A stretch of DNA of 64,000 nucleotides from Pseudomonas paraeruginosa PA7 (lineage in GTDB: Bacteria; Pseudomonadota; Gammaproteobacteria; Pseudomonadales; Pseudomonadaceae). The notes beneath the pieces are model-generated. The model searched no databases. It saw only the letters and a list, made by a program, of their open reading frames with translations, and was not told the DNA's origin. The stretch spans positions 1,430,001-1,494,000 of the forward strand of contig NC_009656.1 in assembly GCF_000017205.1 (NCBI RefSeq). Reading direction: 5' to 3'. The translations under genes and the position numbers were made by a program. Below, one piece after another: positions 36,695 through 48,447 of the stretch (position 1 is the stretch's first letter; each line of letters starts with the position of its first letter).

Positions 36695-36814
36695 GGGAAA
36701 TTTCCTCTGACAGGGATGCTGATTCCTTGGCTTTTTCACTTCTGGCCATTGCCGGGGACCCGTTTCCGAATTTCCCTGGCGATTTTTCCTGCTCACTGAG
36801 CAAGCCTGCGCGAA

Positions 36815-36828
36815 CCCCTGATCAGGGG
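36815..36828. repeat. Palindrome in the PA3691-like upstream region
   Basis: CCCCTGATCAGGGG, a perfect 14-bp palindrome, about 120 nt upstream of the PA3691-like start. It would be in the leader RNA if the promoter below is used. Confidence 0.5.
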
Positions 36829-36850
36829 GTTGGCGATTGGCCATGTACGT

Positions 36851-36880
36851 TTAGTGACTCCCCCGTTTGTTCAGGGGTTC
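36851..36880 (-). promoter_or_regulatory. Possible AlgU/sigma-22-type promoter
   Basis: On the minus strand GAACCC (36880-36875), 17 nt, then TCACTAA (36857-36851). It resembles the ECF consensus GAACTT-N16/17-TCtgA used by AlgU. AlgU control of lptF is reported, and this site would drive the PA3691-like gene and lptF together. The -35 match is partial. Confidence 0.35.
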
Positions 36881-36902
36881 AAAAAAAAATCTGAATTTTT
36901 CT

Positions 36903-36914
36903 GACCGAACGGTC
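36903..36914. promoter_or_regulatory. Inverted repeat GACCG-AA-CGGTC
   Basis: Perfect 5-bp arms around AA, of the general kind bound by TetR-family repressors. It lies 23 nt upstream of the -35-like element, between the PA3691-like gene and the P-type ATPase terminator. No regulator can be assigned. Confidence 0.3.
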
Positions 36915-37015
36915 GGCTCCCGAGGTGGTCGCGGCAGCTCATTCGCAACGACGGCGGCCCGCTGCACGTGGGTTGCGGCGGCAGCGCAGCGCAGAGCCCC
37001 GGGTTCCCACGGACA

Positions 37016-37041
37016 GAAAAAAGCCCCACCGGAGTGGGGCT
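37016..37041 (-). terminator. Terminator of the Zn/Cd ATPase gene
   Basis: AGCCCCAC-CGGA-GTGGGGCT preceded on the plus strand by six A (a T run for minus-strand transcription), 20 nt past the ATPase stop. Confidence 0.88.
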
Positions 37042-37061
37042 CGTCGAAGCGCAGGCGGCTG

Positions 37062-39308
37062 TCAGAAACGCTTGCGCAACAGGCGCAGGCCGTTGAACAC
37101 CACCAGCAGGCTAGCGCCCATGTCGGCGAACACCGCCATCCACAGGGTGCCTTCGCCGGCCAGGGTGAGGGCGAGGAACACCGCCTTGATACCCAGGGCG
37201 AGGCTGATGTTCTGGATCAGGATCGCGTGGGTGGTACGCGACAGGCGGATGAACTGCGGCAGCTTGCGCAGGTCGTCGTCCATCAGCGCCACGCCGGCGG
37301 TCTCGATGGCGGTGTCGGTGCCCGCCGCGCCCATGGCGAAGCCGATGTCGGCGCGCGCCAGCGCGGGTGCGTCGTTGATCCCGTCGCCGACCATGCCGAC
37401 CCGCGAACCGTCGGCCTGGCGCGCTTCCACTTCGCGCAGCTTGTCTTCCGGCAGCAGGTTGCCGCGCGCCGCGTCGATACCCACCTGGCTGGCGATGGCG
37501 GCGGCGGTGTGCGGGTTGTCGCCGGTCAGCATCAGGGTCTTCACATCCAGTTGGTGCAGCTCGCGGATCGCCTCGCGGCTGCTGTCCTTGACCCCGTCGG
37601 CGACCGCGAACAGGGCCCGCACCCGCTGCGGGTCGCACAGCGCGATGACGGTCTTGCCCTGGCGCTCCAGGGCGTCCAGGCGCTCTTCCAGGGCTGGCGA
37701 GCAGAGCCCCAGTTCTTCCACCAGGCGATGGTTGCCGAGGTGGTAGAGCACGCCATCGATGCGTCCGCTGACACCGCGTCCCGGCAGCGCGGTGAGGTCC
37801 TCGACCACGCCCAGGGCGAGGCCGTCCTCTTCCGCTGCGTTGGCCACGGCGCGCGATACCGGGTGGTCGGAACGCGCGGCCAGGCTGGCGGCGAGCAGGC
37901 GCGCATCCGTCCCTTCATCTTCCGCGATCGGCAGGTAATCGGTCTGCTGCGGCTTGCCGTGGGTGATGGTGCCGGTCTTGTCGAGGGCGACCCAGGACAG
38001 CTTGCGGCCGAGTTCGAGGAACACCCCGCCCTTGATCAGGATGCCCAGGCGCGCCGCGGCGGACAGGCCGCTGACGATGGTCACCGGGGTCGAGATCACC
38101 AGGGCGCAGGGACAGGCGATCACCAGCAGCACCAGCGCCCGGTAGATCCAGTCCAGCCAGGCGCCGCCGAGCAGCAATGGCGGCAGCACCGCGGTGGCCA
38201 GGGCGATGAGGAACACCACCGGGGTGTAGACGCGGGCGAAGCTGTCGACGAAGCGCTGGGTCGGCGCGCGGGAGCCCTGGGCTTCCTCCACCGCGTGGAT
38301 GATCCGTGCCAGGGTGCTGTCGTCGGCGCGGCGGGTGACGCGGTATTCCAGCGCGCCCTCGCCGTTGATGCTGCCGGCGAACAGCGGCTCGCCGACCTCC
38401 TTCTCCACCGGCAGGCTTTCGCCGGTGATCGGCGCCTGGTTGACGCTGGAGCGGCCGCTGATCACCTCGCCATCGAGGGCGATGCGTTCGCCGGGCTTCA
38501 CGCGCACGGTGGCTTCCAGCTCCACTTGCTTGGCCGGCAACTCCTTCCATTCGCCGCCGACCAGCACCGTGGCCTGTTCCGGAGCCAGTTGCAGCAGACC
38601 GCGGATGGCGTTGCGCGCGCGATCCAGGGACTTCGCCTCGATCAGTTCGGCGATGGCGAACAGCACGCTGACCATCGCCGCTTCCGGCCACTGGCCGATC
38701 AGCACGGCACCGGTCACGGCGATGCTCATCAGCGCGTTGATGTTCAGGTTGCGGTTCTTCAGGGCAATCCAGCCCTTGCGGTAGGTCGGCAGGCCGGCGC
38801 CGAGGATCGCCAGCAGGGCGAGGCCCGCGACCACCCAGTCCGGCGCCAGGCCGAACCAGTGGACGACTTCCGAGGCCAGCGCCATGACGCCGGCCAGGGC
38901 CAATGGCCACCAGGGTTTCGTCGGCGCTTCCGAGGGCCCGTCGAGCCCTTCGCCAGCGTCCAGCGGCACCGCCTGCATGCCGAGGCCGGCGATCAGCTTC
39001 TGCAGCGGCTCGACGCTGTCGAAGCGATGCTGGACCCGCAGCAGGCGCTGCATCAGGTTGAACTCCAGCGACTCCACCGCCGGCTGGCGGCCGAGGGCAT
39101 CGCGGATCAGGCGCTCTTCGGTGGGGCAGTCCATCGCTTCGATGCGCAGGTCGCTCCAGCGCAGCTCGGCGTTGCCGGCCAGGGTTCCGATGGCAGCCAG
39201 CGCGGGACGGGGCGCGTGGCGATGCCCATGATCATGTCCGTGACCGTGACCGTGACCGTGACCGTGACCGTGACCGTGACAGCAGGTGTCGGCGTGTTCG
39301 TGGCTCAT
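37062..39308 (-). CDS. Zn/Cd/Pb-exporting P1B-type ATPase (ZntA/CadA-like)
   Basis: 748-residue inner-membrane metal pump. The N-terminus is a His-rich tail (Gly-His repeats, residues about 11-30), then a degenerate metal-binding domain (MDCPTEERLI). The core has the CPC motif (IACPCALVIS) in helix 6, phosphorylation site DKTGTITHG, SDHPVSRAV with the HP signature, and MVGDGINDAPALARADIG. All catalytic motifs are intact. Start at ATG 39308; the frame opening at 39359 uses a TTG within the operator. Divergent from its MerR regulator. Confidence 0.94.
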   Translation of the reverse strand: MSHEHADTCCHGHGHGHGHGHGHGHDHGHRHAPRPALAAIGTLAGNAELRWSDLRIEAMDCPTEERLIRDALGRQPAVESLEFNLMQRLLRVQHRFDSVEPLQKLIAGLGMQAVPLDAGEGLDGPSEAPTKPWWPLALAGVMALASEVVHWFGLAPDWVVAGLALLAILGAGLPTYRKGWIALKNRNLNINALMSIAVTGAVLIGQWPEAAMVSVLFAIAELIEAKSLDRARNAIRGLLQLAPEQATVLVGGEWKELPAKQVELEATVRVKPGERIALDGEVISGRSSVNQAPITGESLPVEKEVGEPLFAGSINGEGALEYRVTRRADDSTLARIIHAVEEAQGSRAPTQRFVDSFARVYTPVVFLIALATAVLPPLLLGGAWLDWIYRALVLLVIACPCALVISTPVTIVSGLSAAARLGILIKGGVFLELGRKLSWVALDKTGTITHGKPQQTDYLPIAEDEGTDARLLAASLAARSDHPVSRAVANAAEEDGLALGVVEDLTALPGRGVSGRIDGVLYHLGNHRLVEELGLCSPALEERLDALERQGKTVIALCDPQRVRALFAVADGVKDSSREAIRELHQLDVKTLMLTGDNPHTAAAIASQVGIDAARGNLLPEDKLREVEARQADGSRVGMVGDGINDAPALARADIGFAMGAAGTDTAIETAGVALMDDDLRKLPQFIRLSRTTHAILIQNISLALGIKAVFLALTLAGEGTLWMAVFADMGASLLVVFNGLRLLRKRF
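39235..39280. repeat. In-frame hexanucleotide tandem repeat in the metal-pump N-terminus
   Basis: Six perfect copies of TGACCG (39241-39276), flanked by TGTCCG and TGAC. On the coding strand the unit encodes Gly-His or its equivalent, giving the His-rich tail of the ATPase. Copy-number change would alter tail length without breaking the frame. Confidence 0.9.
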
Positions 39309-39340
39309 GGAAACAATTCCCGTTTGACGTGTTGGATGCG

Positions 39341-39371
39341 ATTGCACACCCTGTAGCAACTACAGAGTCAA
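39341..39371 (-). promoter_or_regulatory. MerR-type promoter/operator of the Zn/Cd ATPase
   Basis: On the minus strand TTGACT (-35) and TGCAAT (-10) are separated by 19 bp, the long spacer typical of MerR-activated promoters. The dyad CTGTAG-CAA-CTACAG (39351-39365) sits inside the spacer. Confidence 0.85.
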
Positions 39372-39422
39372 GCGGTACTGGCAATTCCCATAGCCGGAGG
39401 CTGGCCGCGGCGAGGAGGGACG

Positions 39423-39893
39423 ATGAAGATCGGTGAACTGGCGAAACGCACCGGCTGCCCGGTGGAAACCATCCGCTACTACGAGCGCGAGGGACTGTTG
39501 CCCGAGCCGGGGCGCAGCGAAGGCAACTACCGGCAGTACACGCTGGCGCACGTCGAACGCCTGTCGTTCATCCGCCATTGCCGTTCGCTGGACATGACCC
39601 AGGAGGAAATCCGCACCCTGCTGGCCTTGCGCGACCGCCCCGAGGCGGACTGCGGTACCGCCAACCGGCTGATCGACGAGCACCTGCACCATGTCGAGGT
39701 GCGCATCGCCGAACTCCAGGCGCTGCGCGAGCAACTGCAGGACCTCGGCTCGCGCTGCACGGTCGCCGGCAACAGCGAGGCCTGCGGCATCCTCCGCGAA
39801 CTGGAGCAGCCGGCGCCGCTATCGCCGATCGCCGATGACTGCGCCGGCGCCGGACACCTGCACGTGCCCGGGGTGCACAAGCGCCACGGCTGA
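39423..39893 (+). CDS. cadR: MerR-family heavy-metal regulator CadR
   Basis: 156 residues: winged-helix DNA-binding domain (1-70; MKIGELAKRTGCPVETIRYY), a dimerisation helix (80-118), and a metal-binding loop with cysteines in ADCGTANR (near 77), SRCTVAG (about 112) and EACGIL (about 119), the CadR pattern. A His-containing tail (GHLHVPGVHKRHG) follows. It activates the divergent ATPase promoter by untwisting the 19-bp spacer when it binds Cd or Zn. Confidence 0.93.
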   Translation: MKIGELAKRTGCPVETIRYYEREGLLPEPGRSEGNYRQYTLAHVERLSFIRHCRSLDMTQEEIRTLLALRDRPEADCGTANRLIDEHLHHVEVRIAELQALREQLQDLGSRCTVAGNSEACGILRELEQPAPLSPIADDCAGAGHLHVPGVHKRHG

Positions 39894-39903
39894 GGCAGGC
39901 GCC

Positions 39904-40248
39904 TCAGTGGCTGGAAGTGTCCTGCTGGGCGGTGAGTTCCTGCAGGTACTTGCGCGACAGCGAGAGGAAACGCGGGGTCGGGCCGACGTCCTCGTAGAGC
40001 GGGTCGCCCTGTTCGTCGGTGGCCACCACCTGATTTCCCTTCACATAGGGGAAGCTCGCCTCGAGTTCCTCGAGGGCGGCGCCGACCAGTTCGCCGAGCA
40101 GTTCCTCGACGCTGCGCCTGGGGTACATCTCGTGCAGGGCGGCGAGGCGCGCGGCGCTCTCGACATCCAGCGGTACGCTGTAGCGGCTGCGGGCCATGCG
40201 GCCCCTGGCGGTGTGTTCCCAATGGCGGACAAGCTCACGGATCTTCAT
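39904..40248 (-). CDS. Hypothetical protein, possible ribbon-helix-helix
   Basis: 114 residues. Residues 20-65 (RYSVPLDVESAARLAALHEM and RRSVEELLGELV) resemble a ribbon-helix-helix strand and two helices; the tail is acidic and then polar. No other motif is visible. ATG 40248 has GAGG 6 nt upstream. Convergent with cadR (10-nt gap) and divergent from ppc. Function unknown; the DNA-binding idea is weak. Confidence 0.75.
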   Translation of the reverse strand: MKIRELVRHWEHTARGRMARSRYSVPLDVESAARLAALHEMYPRRSVEELLGELVGAALEELEASFPYVKGNQVVATDEQGDPLYEDVGPTPRFLSLSRKYLQELTAQQDTSSH

Positions 40249-40446
40249 GCTGACCTCTTCTGCCCGGTCGTGGCGGGCGCGGCGGGTATGCCCTCGTGGG
40301 GCCGTGCCTCGGTGCGGGCACTTCCTACAGGTTAGTCCTCCGGCGTTCCGTTCGCCGCCCGGTGGGGCGTGCTGGCACGCTGCGGGCTTGTAAGCGCGGG
40401 GGCGCCTGAGCCAAGCTGGCTTTCCCACCCGCAGTGGAGACAGGTC

Positions 40447-43891
<3,445 letters not shown>

Positions 43892-43908
43892 TCCGCAGCG
43901 CTGTAGCA

Positions 43909-43940
43909 CCGACGGCCCGCTAGCGGGCCGTCGGCGTTTG
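43909..43940 (+). terminator. Terminator after adk
   Basis: CCGACGGCCCGC-TA-GCGGGCCGTCGG, a 12-bp perfect stem, followed by CGTTTG. It lies 17 nt after the adk stop. Confidence 0.75.
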
Positions 43941-43964
43941 CGGGGCGGCGAAGGCTGGTACAAT
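43937..43964 (+). promoter_or_regulatory. Possible tsaB promoter
   Basis: TTTGCG (43937-43942), 16 nt, then TACAAT (43959-43964) preceded by TGG as in an extended -10. It lies 31 nt upstream of the tsaB start and immediately after the adk terminator. Confidence 0.4.
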
Positions 43965-43994
43965 CGGCGTCCTTTTCACCATGCGGAATCGTCG

Positions 43995-44675
43995 ATGTCC
44001 ACTCTGTTGGCCCTGGATACCTCCACCGAAGCCTGCTCCGTCGCCCTGCTCCACGAGGGGCGGGTGCTCAGTCACTACGAGGTGATCCCGCGCCTGCACG
44101 CCCAGCGCCTGCTACCGATGGTCCGCGACCTGCTCGACGAGGCCGGCGTCGCCCTTTCCGCGGTGGACGCCATCGCCTTCGGGCGCGGCCCGGGCGCCTT
44201 CACCGGCGTGCGCATCGCCATCGGCGTGGTCCAGGGCCTGGCCTTCGCCCTGCAGCGCCCGGTGCTGGCGGTTTCCGACCTGGCGATCCTGGCCCAGCGC
44301 GCTCATCGCGAGCAGGGCGTGGAACGGGTCGCGGCGGCCATCGACGCGCGCATGGACGAGGTCTACTGGGGTTGCTACCGGTTGCAGCAGGGCGAGATGC
44401 GCCTGGCCGGCGTCGAGGCGGTATTGCCGCCGGAGCAGGTTGCCTTGCCAGGGGAGGCCGCCGACGCGGACTGGTTCGGCGCCGGCACCGGCTGGGGCTA
44501 CGCCGGGCGCATGCCGGTGCAGCCGGCCGCGTTCGACGCCAGCCTGCTGCCGCACGCCGAGGACCTGCTGGGCCTGGCCGGTTTCGCCTGGGCGCGCGGC
44601 GAGGGCGTCGACGCCGAGCAGGCCCTGCCGGTGTACCTGCGCGATAACGTGGCGACGCCGAAAAAGGCGCCCTGA
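43995..44675 (+). CDS. tsaB: TsaB, tRNA threonylcarbamoyladenosine biosynthesis protein
   Basis: 226 residues of the YeaZ/TsaB family, an ASKHA-fold partner of TsaD in making t6A37 of ANN-decoding tRNAs. Visible: LLALDTSTEACSVALL at the N-terminus, HAQRLLPMVRDLLDEAG, and the family motif FGRGPGAFTGVRIAIGVVQG (near 65-84). Start at 43995; upstream in-frame Met codons lie inside the promoter. Cytoplasmic. Confidence 0.94.
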   Translation: MSTLLALDTSTEACSVALLHEGRVLSHYEVIPRLHAQRLLPMVRDLLDEAGVALSAVDAIAFGRGPGAFTGVRIAIGVVQGLAFALQRPVLAVSDLAILAQRAHREQGVERVAAAIDARMDEVYWGCYRLQQGEMRLAGVEAVLPPEQVALPGEAADADWFGAGTGWGYAGRMPVQPAAFDASLLPHAEDLLGLAGFAWARGEGVDAEQALPVYLRDNVATPKKAP

Positions 44676-44747
44676 AACGGCGCGCAGCGGTAATTGCCAA
44701 GCCTTTCGGGGCTGGCTAGAGTGTGATGACTTCCCCGGGTTTTGATC

Positions 44748-45095
44748 ATGCGTATCGACGGACTTTCTTCCTCATCGTTGCCGCTGGAGCGCAGCGCCCG
44801 ACCGGGCTCCGCGGTCACGCCGTATCGCGACGTGCAGCGCGAGGTCGAGGCGCGTCGCGAGCAGCCGGCGCCGGTTTCCGGCAGCCAGGGCTTCGAGCAG
44901 GCGCCGCAGGCGCGCAAGGTCCAGGCCGGTTCGGCCAGCGGCGACAGCCTGCCGGTGAGCGCCCGCGACGTGCTGGCGTTCCAGCGTCCGGTGAGCAGCC
45001 ACGCGGCGATGGCCCTGGCCAGCTACAACGCCACCGCCAGCCTGAACATCGACGCCGGCGCCGAGGACGTCCTCGGCCTCGACCTCTACGCCTGA
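44748..45095 (+). CDS. Small hypothetical protein
   Basis: 115 residues, polar and Ser/Gln/Ala-rich, no signal peptide or membrane segment. The N-terminal half looks disordered (SSSSLPLERSARPGSAVTPY); the C-terminal part (ARDVLAFQRPVSSHAAMALA) may be a helix, with an acidic end. ATG 44748 preferred to TTG 44742. The ribosome site is weak. I do not recognise the family; conserved position in P. aeruginosa suggests it is real. Confidence 0.65.
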   Translation: MRIDGLSSSSLPLERSARPGSAVTPYRDVQREVEARREQPAPVSGSQGFEQAPQARKVQAGSASGDSLPVSARDVLAFQRPVSSHAAMALASYNATASLNIDAGAEDVLGLDLYA

Positions 45096-45114
45096 GCGGC
45101 TCAGCGCGTTCCTC

Positions 45115-45981
45115 GTGGTTTCCCTTCCTTATTACCTCGGCTGCCCTTCCTGGAACGAGGCGGCCTGGCGCGGCAGCTTCTATCCCCGCGAACTGCGTTC
45201 CGCGGACTACCTCGCACACTACGGCGGCATCTTCAACGCGGTCGAGGGCAACACCACCTTCTATGCCCGGCCGTCGGCGGAAACCGTGCAGCGCTGGGCC
45301 GAGACGATGCCGCCGGGGTTCCGCTTCTGCGCCAAGTTTCCCCGCGACATCAGCCACGAAGGCGACCTGCGCGAACGGCTCGACGCCGCCGGTGACTTCC
45401 TCGAACTGCTGGCGCCGCTTGGCGAAAGGGTCAGCCCGGCGTGGCTGCAACTGTCCGCGGCATTCACCCCGCAGCGCCTGGGCGAACTGCTGTATTTCCT
45501 CGATGAGCTGAGTCCGCGGCGGATCGCCGTGGAAGTGCGCCACCCGGCGTTCTTCGACAAGGGCGAGGACGAGCGGCTGCTCAACCGCCACCTGCGCGAG
45601 CGTGGCGTGGAGCGTATCTGCCTGGATTCGCGGGCATTGTTCAGTTGCCGTTCGGACGATCCGGCGGTCCTCCACGCCCAGTCGAAGAAGCCGCGCCTGC
45701 CGGTTCGTCCGGCAGCCTTCGGCGATTCGCCGCAGGTGCGTTTCATCGGCGGTCCCGACCTGCCGGCCAACGAGGTGTTCCTCCTGCCCTGGGTGGACAA
45801 GGTGGTCGACTGGATCGAGGCTGGCCTGACTCCCTACGTGTTCCTGCATACCCCTGACAATCATCTGGCGGCCCAGCAGGCCCAGCGTTTCCACGCGCTG
45901 CTCGGCGAGCGCCTGCCGGGCTTGCCGGCGCTGCCCGAGCCGATTCCGGCCCCCGAAGTGGAGCAGCTGGGCCTGCTCTGA
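45115..45981 (+). CDS. DUF72 family protein
   Basis: 288 residues with the TIM-barrel-like DUF72 fold. Typical motifs: LGCPSWNEAAWRGSFYP, NAVEGNTTFYARPS, FRFCAKFPRDISHEG, and AVEVRHPAFF. Cytoplasmic, no known catalytic activity. GTG start, 19 nt after the small upstream gene, so likely co-transcribed with it. Confidence 0.88.
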   Translation: MVSLPYYLGCPSWNEAAWRGSFYPRELRSADYLAHYGGIFNAVEGNTTFYARPSAETVQRWAETMPPGFRFCAKFPRDISHEGDLRERLDAAGDFLELLAPLGERVSPAWLQLSAAFTPQRLGELLYFLDELSPRRIAVEVRHPAFFDKGEDERLLNRHLRERGVERICLDSRALFSCRSDDPAVLHAQSKKPRLPVRPAAFGDSPQVRFIGGPDLPANEVFLLPWVDKVVDWIEAGLTPYVFLHTPDNHLAAQQAQRFHALLGERLPGLPALPEPIPAPEVEQLGLL

Positions 45982-46053
45982 ACGCTGCCTCGCTCGACGC
46001 TCCGCCGACATGCGCCTACGCTGGGAAATCCTTTGCCTGCCACGGAGCCCGCC

Positions 46054-46878
46054 ATGACCAGCCAACGCCAGCGCGCCGAACGTTTCCGCGACCTGCACCA
46101 GGGGCCCGGCCTGCTGGTGCTGCCCAACCCCTGGGATGCCGGTTCGGCGAAAATGCTCGCCAGCCTCGGCTTCGACGCCCTTGCCACCACCAGCGCCGGC
46201 CTGGCGTTCTCCCTGGGCCGGCGCGATGGGGAAGGCGCGGTGAGCCGGGCCGAGGCGTTGGAGAACGCCCGGGCGATCGTCGCCGCCACCGATCTGCCGG
46301 TCGCCGCCGACCTGGAAAACGGTTATGGCGATGCTCCGCAAGACTGCGCCACGACCATCCGCCTGGCCGCCGAGGCCGGCCTGGTCGGTGGTTCCATCGA
46401 GGATGCCAGCGGGCGTGCCGGACAGCCCATCTATGAGTTTTCCGCCGCGCTGGAGCGGGTCGAGGCGGCGGTCGAGGCGGCCCGTGCGCTGCCATTCCCG
46501 TTCACCCTCTGCGCCCGCGCGGAGAACTTCCTGCACGGCCGCGAGGATCTCGACGACACCCTGCGGCGCCTGCGCGCCTACGCCGAGGCCGGCGCCGATG
46601 TGCTCTACGCGCCCGGGTTGAGCCGCCGCGAACAGATCGTCGCGGTGCTCGAGGCGGTGGCGCCGAAGCCGGTCAACGTGCTGGTCGGCTCGCCGCGCCT
46701 GGAACTGTCGCTGGACGAACTGGAGGCCCTCGGCGTCAAGCGCGTGAGCCTGGGCTCGAACCTTGCCCGGGTGGCCTTCGGCGCATTCCACGACGCCGCG
46801 CAGGCGCTGGCGCGGCGCGACCTGGATGCGACCCGTGCGGCGATGCCGTTCGACCGCATCAACGACCTGTTCCGCTGA
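46054..46878 (+). CDS. Isocitrate lyase/PEP mutase superfamily protein
   Basis: 274 residues, TIM barrel of the PEP mutase/isocitrate lyase superfamily (LLVLPNPWDAGSAKMLASLG; metal-site region VAADLENGYGDAP; GSIEDASG). Likely a C-C or C-P lyase on a small 2-oxo/hydroxy acid; close relatives include oxaloacetate decarboxylase-like and carboxyvinyl-carboxyphosphonate phosphorylmutase-like enzymes. The ATG at 46054 with GGAG 7 nt upstream is preferred to TTG 46033. Substrate not assignable. Confidence 0.88.
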   Translation: MTSQRQRAERFRDLHQGPGLLVLPNPWDAGSAKMLASLGFDALATTSAGLAFSLGRRDGEGAVSRAEALENARAIVAATDLPVAADLENGYGDAPQDCATTIRLAAEAGLVGGSIEDASGRAGQPIYEFSAALERVEAAVEAARALPFPFTLCARAENFLHGREDLDDTLRRLRAYAEAGADVLYAPGLSRREQIVAVLEAVAPKPVNVLVGSPRLELSLDELEALGVKRVSLGSNLARVAFGAFHDAAQALARRDLDATRAAMPFDRINDLFR

Positions 46879-46882
46879 ACCC

Positions 46883-47578
46883 GTGCGCCGGCTGGCCTGG
46901 TTGCTGCCATTCCTGCTGCTGGCGGCGTTCGGCGCCGCGCTGCGCTACCAGTGGCTCGGCCTGCCGGCGCGCTGGAATCCCTGGCTGCCGCTGGACGTGC
47001 GCGAACCGCCGAACCTGCTGACCCGCTACAAACTGTGGCGGCTGGCCGACGACCGGGCTCTTTGCGACGCCGCCCTGGCCACCTCGCAACTGCGCTACCA
47101 GCGGGTCGCCGACGACCCGCCAGCGGCTACCTGCCCCTTGAGCAACAGCCTGCGCGTGCGAGGGGCGGCGCTCGAGTTGAGCAGCAGCTTCCTCGCCAGT
47201 TGTCCGCTGGCGGTGAGCTATGCGCTGTTCGAGCGACACGTGCTGCGGCCGGCAGCCGTGGACATCTATGGCCAGCCGCTGGCGCGGGTCGAGCATGTCG
47301 GCAGCTTCGCCTGCCGCAACGTCTACAACCGCGAGAGTGGCCGGCGCAGCCAGCATGCTTCGGCCAATGCCCTGGACATCAGTGGCTTCCGCCTGGCCGA
47401 CGGCAGGCGAATCCGCCTGGCCACGGACTGGGCCGACGACGGTGCCGACGGACGCTTCCTGCGCCGCGTGCGGGATGGCGCCTGCGCCAGTTTCAATGCG
47501 GTGCTGGGGCCTGACTACAACGCCGCCCACCGCGATCACTTCCACCTCGACATGGGTCTGTGGAAGGTCTGCCGCTGA
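46883..47578 (+). CDS. Extensin-like C-terminal family protein, membrane-anchored
   Basis: 231 residues. An N-terminal signal anchor (about 3-20; [19 protein letters not shown]) is followed by an extensin-like C-terminal domain (about 70-231) with Cys pairs. The zinc-peptidase-like motifs [12 protein letters not shown] (near 165) and [10 protein letters not shown] (near 220) resemble the His/Asp ligands of LAS/M15 metallopeptidases, so a periplasmic peptidoglycan role is possible (inference). GTG start 4 nt after the previous stop, so probably an operon. Confidence 0.85.
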   Translation: MRRLAWLLPFLLLAAFGAALRYQWLGLPARWNPWLPLDVREPPNLLTRYKLWRLADDRALCDAALATSQLRYQRVADDPPAATCPLSNSLRVRGAALELSSSFLASCPLAVSYALFERHVLRPAAVDIYGQPLARVEHVGSFACRNVYNRESGRRSQHASANALDISGFRLADGRRIRLATDWADDGADGRFLRRVRDGACASFNAVLGPDYNAAHRDHFHLDMGLWKVCR

Positions 47579-47634
47579 GCGCACGCCGACCAACTCTGGC
47601 AAAATCGGCGTTTTCTCCGACGATTGCCCGACCC

Positions 47635-48420
47635 ATGACCGATTCCGCCGCTCCCCGCCTGCATGTCCAAGCCCTTTCCGCCGACTGGGCCGAGGCCGCG
47701 CGGCACTGGGCGGAACGGCTCGGCCTGCCGCTGGCGGCGGACGACCAGGCGGATTTCGCCGTGCAGGTCGGCGAGCAGGGCCTGCAGGTCCTGCAACTGG
47801 GGCCGGATTCGCCCGGTCCGGTGCGGGTCGACTTCGTCGAGGGCGCCAGCGCTCACCGGCGCAAGTTCGGCGGCGGCAGCGGGCAGATGATCGCCAAGGC
47901 GGTCGGCATCCAGCCGGGCGTTCGCCCGCGCGTCCTCGATGCCACCGCCGGCCTGGGCCGGGATGGGTTCGTCCTCGCCAGCCTGGGCTGCGAGGTGACC
48001 CTGGTCGAGCGCCAGCCGCTGATCGCAGCCCTCCTCGAGGATGGCCTGGAGCGCGCCCGGCGCGATCCCGACGTGGCGCCGATTGCCGCGCGGATGCGCC
48101 TGCTCGGCGGCAACGCGGCGGACCTGATGCGCGCCTGGGAGGGCGAGGCGCCGCAGGTGGTCTACCTCGACCCGATGTTTCCCCATCGCGACAAGAGCGC
48201 ATTGGTGAAGAAGGAAATGCGCCTGTTCCGGCCGCTGGTGGGCGACGATCTCGACGCCCCGGCGCTGCTGGAGGCGGCCCTGGCCCTGGCCAGCCATCGG
48301 GTGGTGGTGAAGCGCCCGCGCAAGGCGCCGGTCATCGACGGCGCCAAGCCCGGCTACAGCCTGGACGGCAAGTCCAGCCGCTACGACATCTATCCGAAGA
48401 AGGCCCTGAACAAGGCCTGA
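47635..48420 (+). CDS. rsmJ: 16S rRNA (guanine1516-N2)-methyltransferase RsmJ
   Basis: 261 residues, YhiQ/RsmJ family. SAM site [19 protein letters not shown] (near 101-119), substrate-face motif [12 protein letters not shown] (near 178-189), and [11 protein letters not shown]. Methylates G1516 of 16S rRNA. The start at 47635 is preferred to the in-frame GTG at 47560, which overlaps the preceding gene. Length matches the family. Confidence 0.92.
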   Translation: MTDSAAPRLHVQALSADWAEAARHWAERLGLPLAADDQADFAVQVGEQGLQVLQLGPDSPGPVRVDFVEGASAHRRKFGGGSGQMIAKAVGIQPGVRPRVLDATAGLGRDGFVLASLGCEVTLVERQPLIAALLEDGLERARRDPDVAPIAARMRLLGGNAADLMRAWEGEAPQVVYLDPMFPHRDKSALVKKEMRLFRPLVGDDLDAPALLEAALALASHRVVVKRPRKAPVIDGAKPGYSLDGKSSRYDIYPKKALNKA

Positions 48421-48447
48421 GTCTCGACCCGCAGGGAGGCGGCGAGC

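Noticed and set aside
36695..36706. GGAAATTTCC before the PA3691-like start as another TtsR-type heptad pair
   Set aside because: It coincides with the ribosome-binding region (AGGA) of that gene, lacks the outer TA bases, and the gene belongs to the core envelope set.
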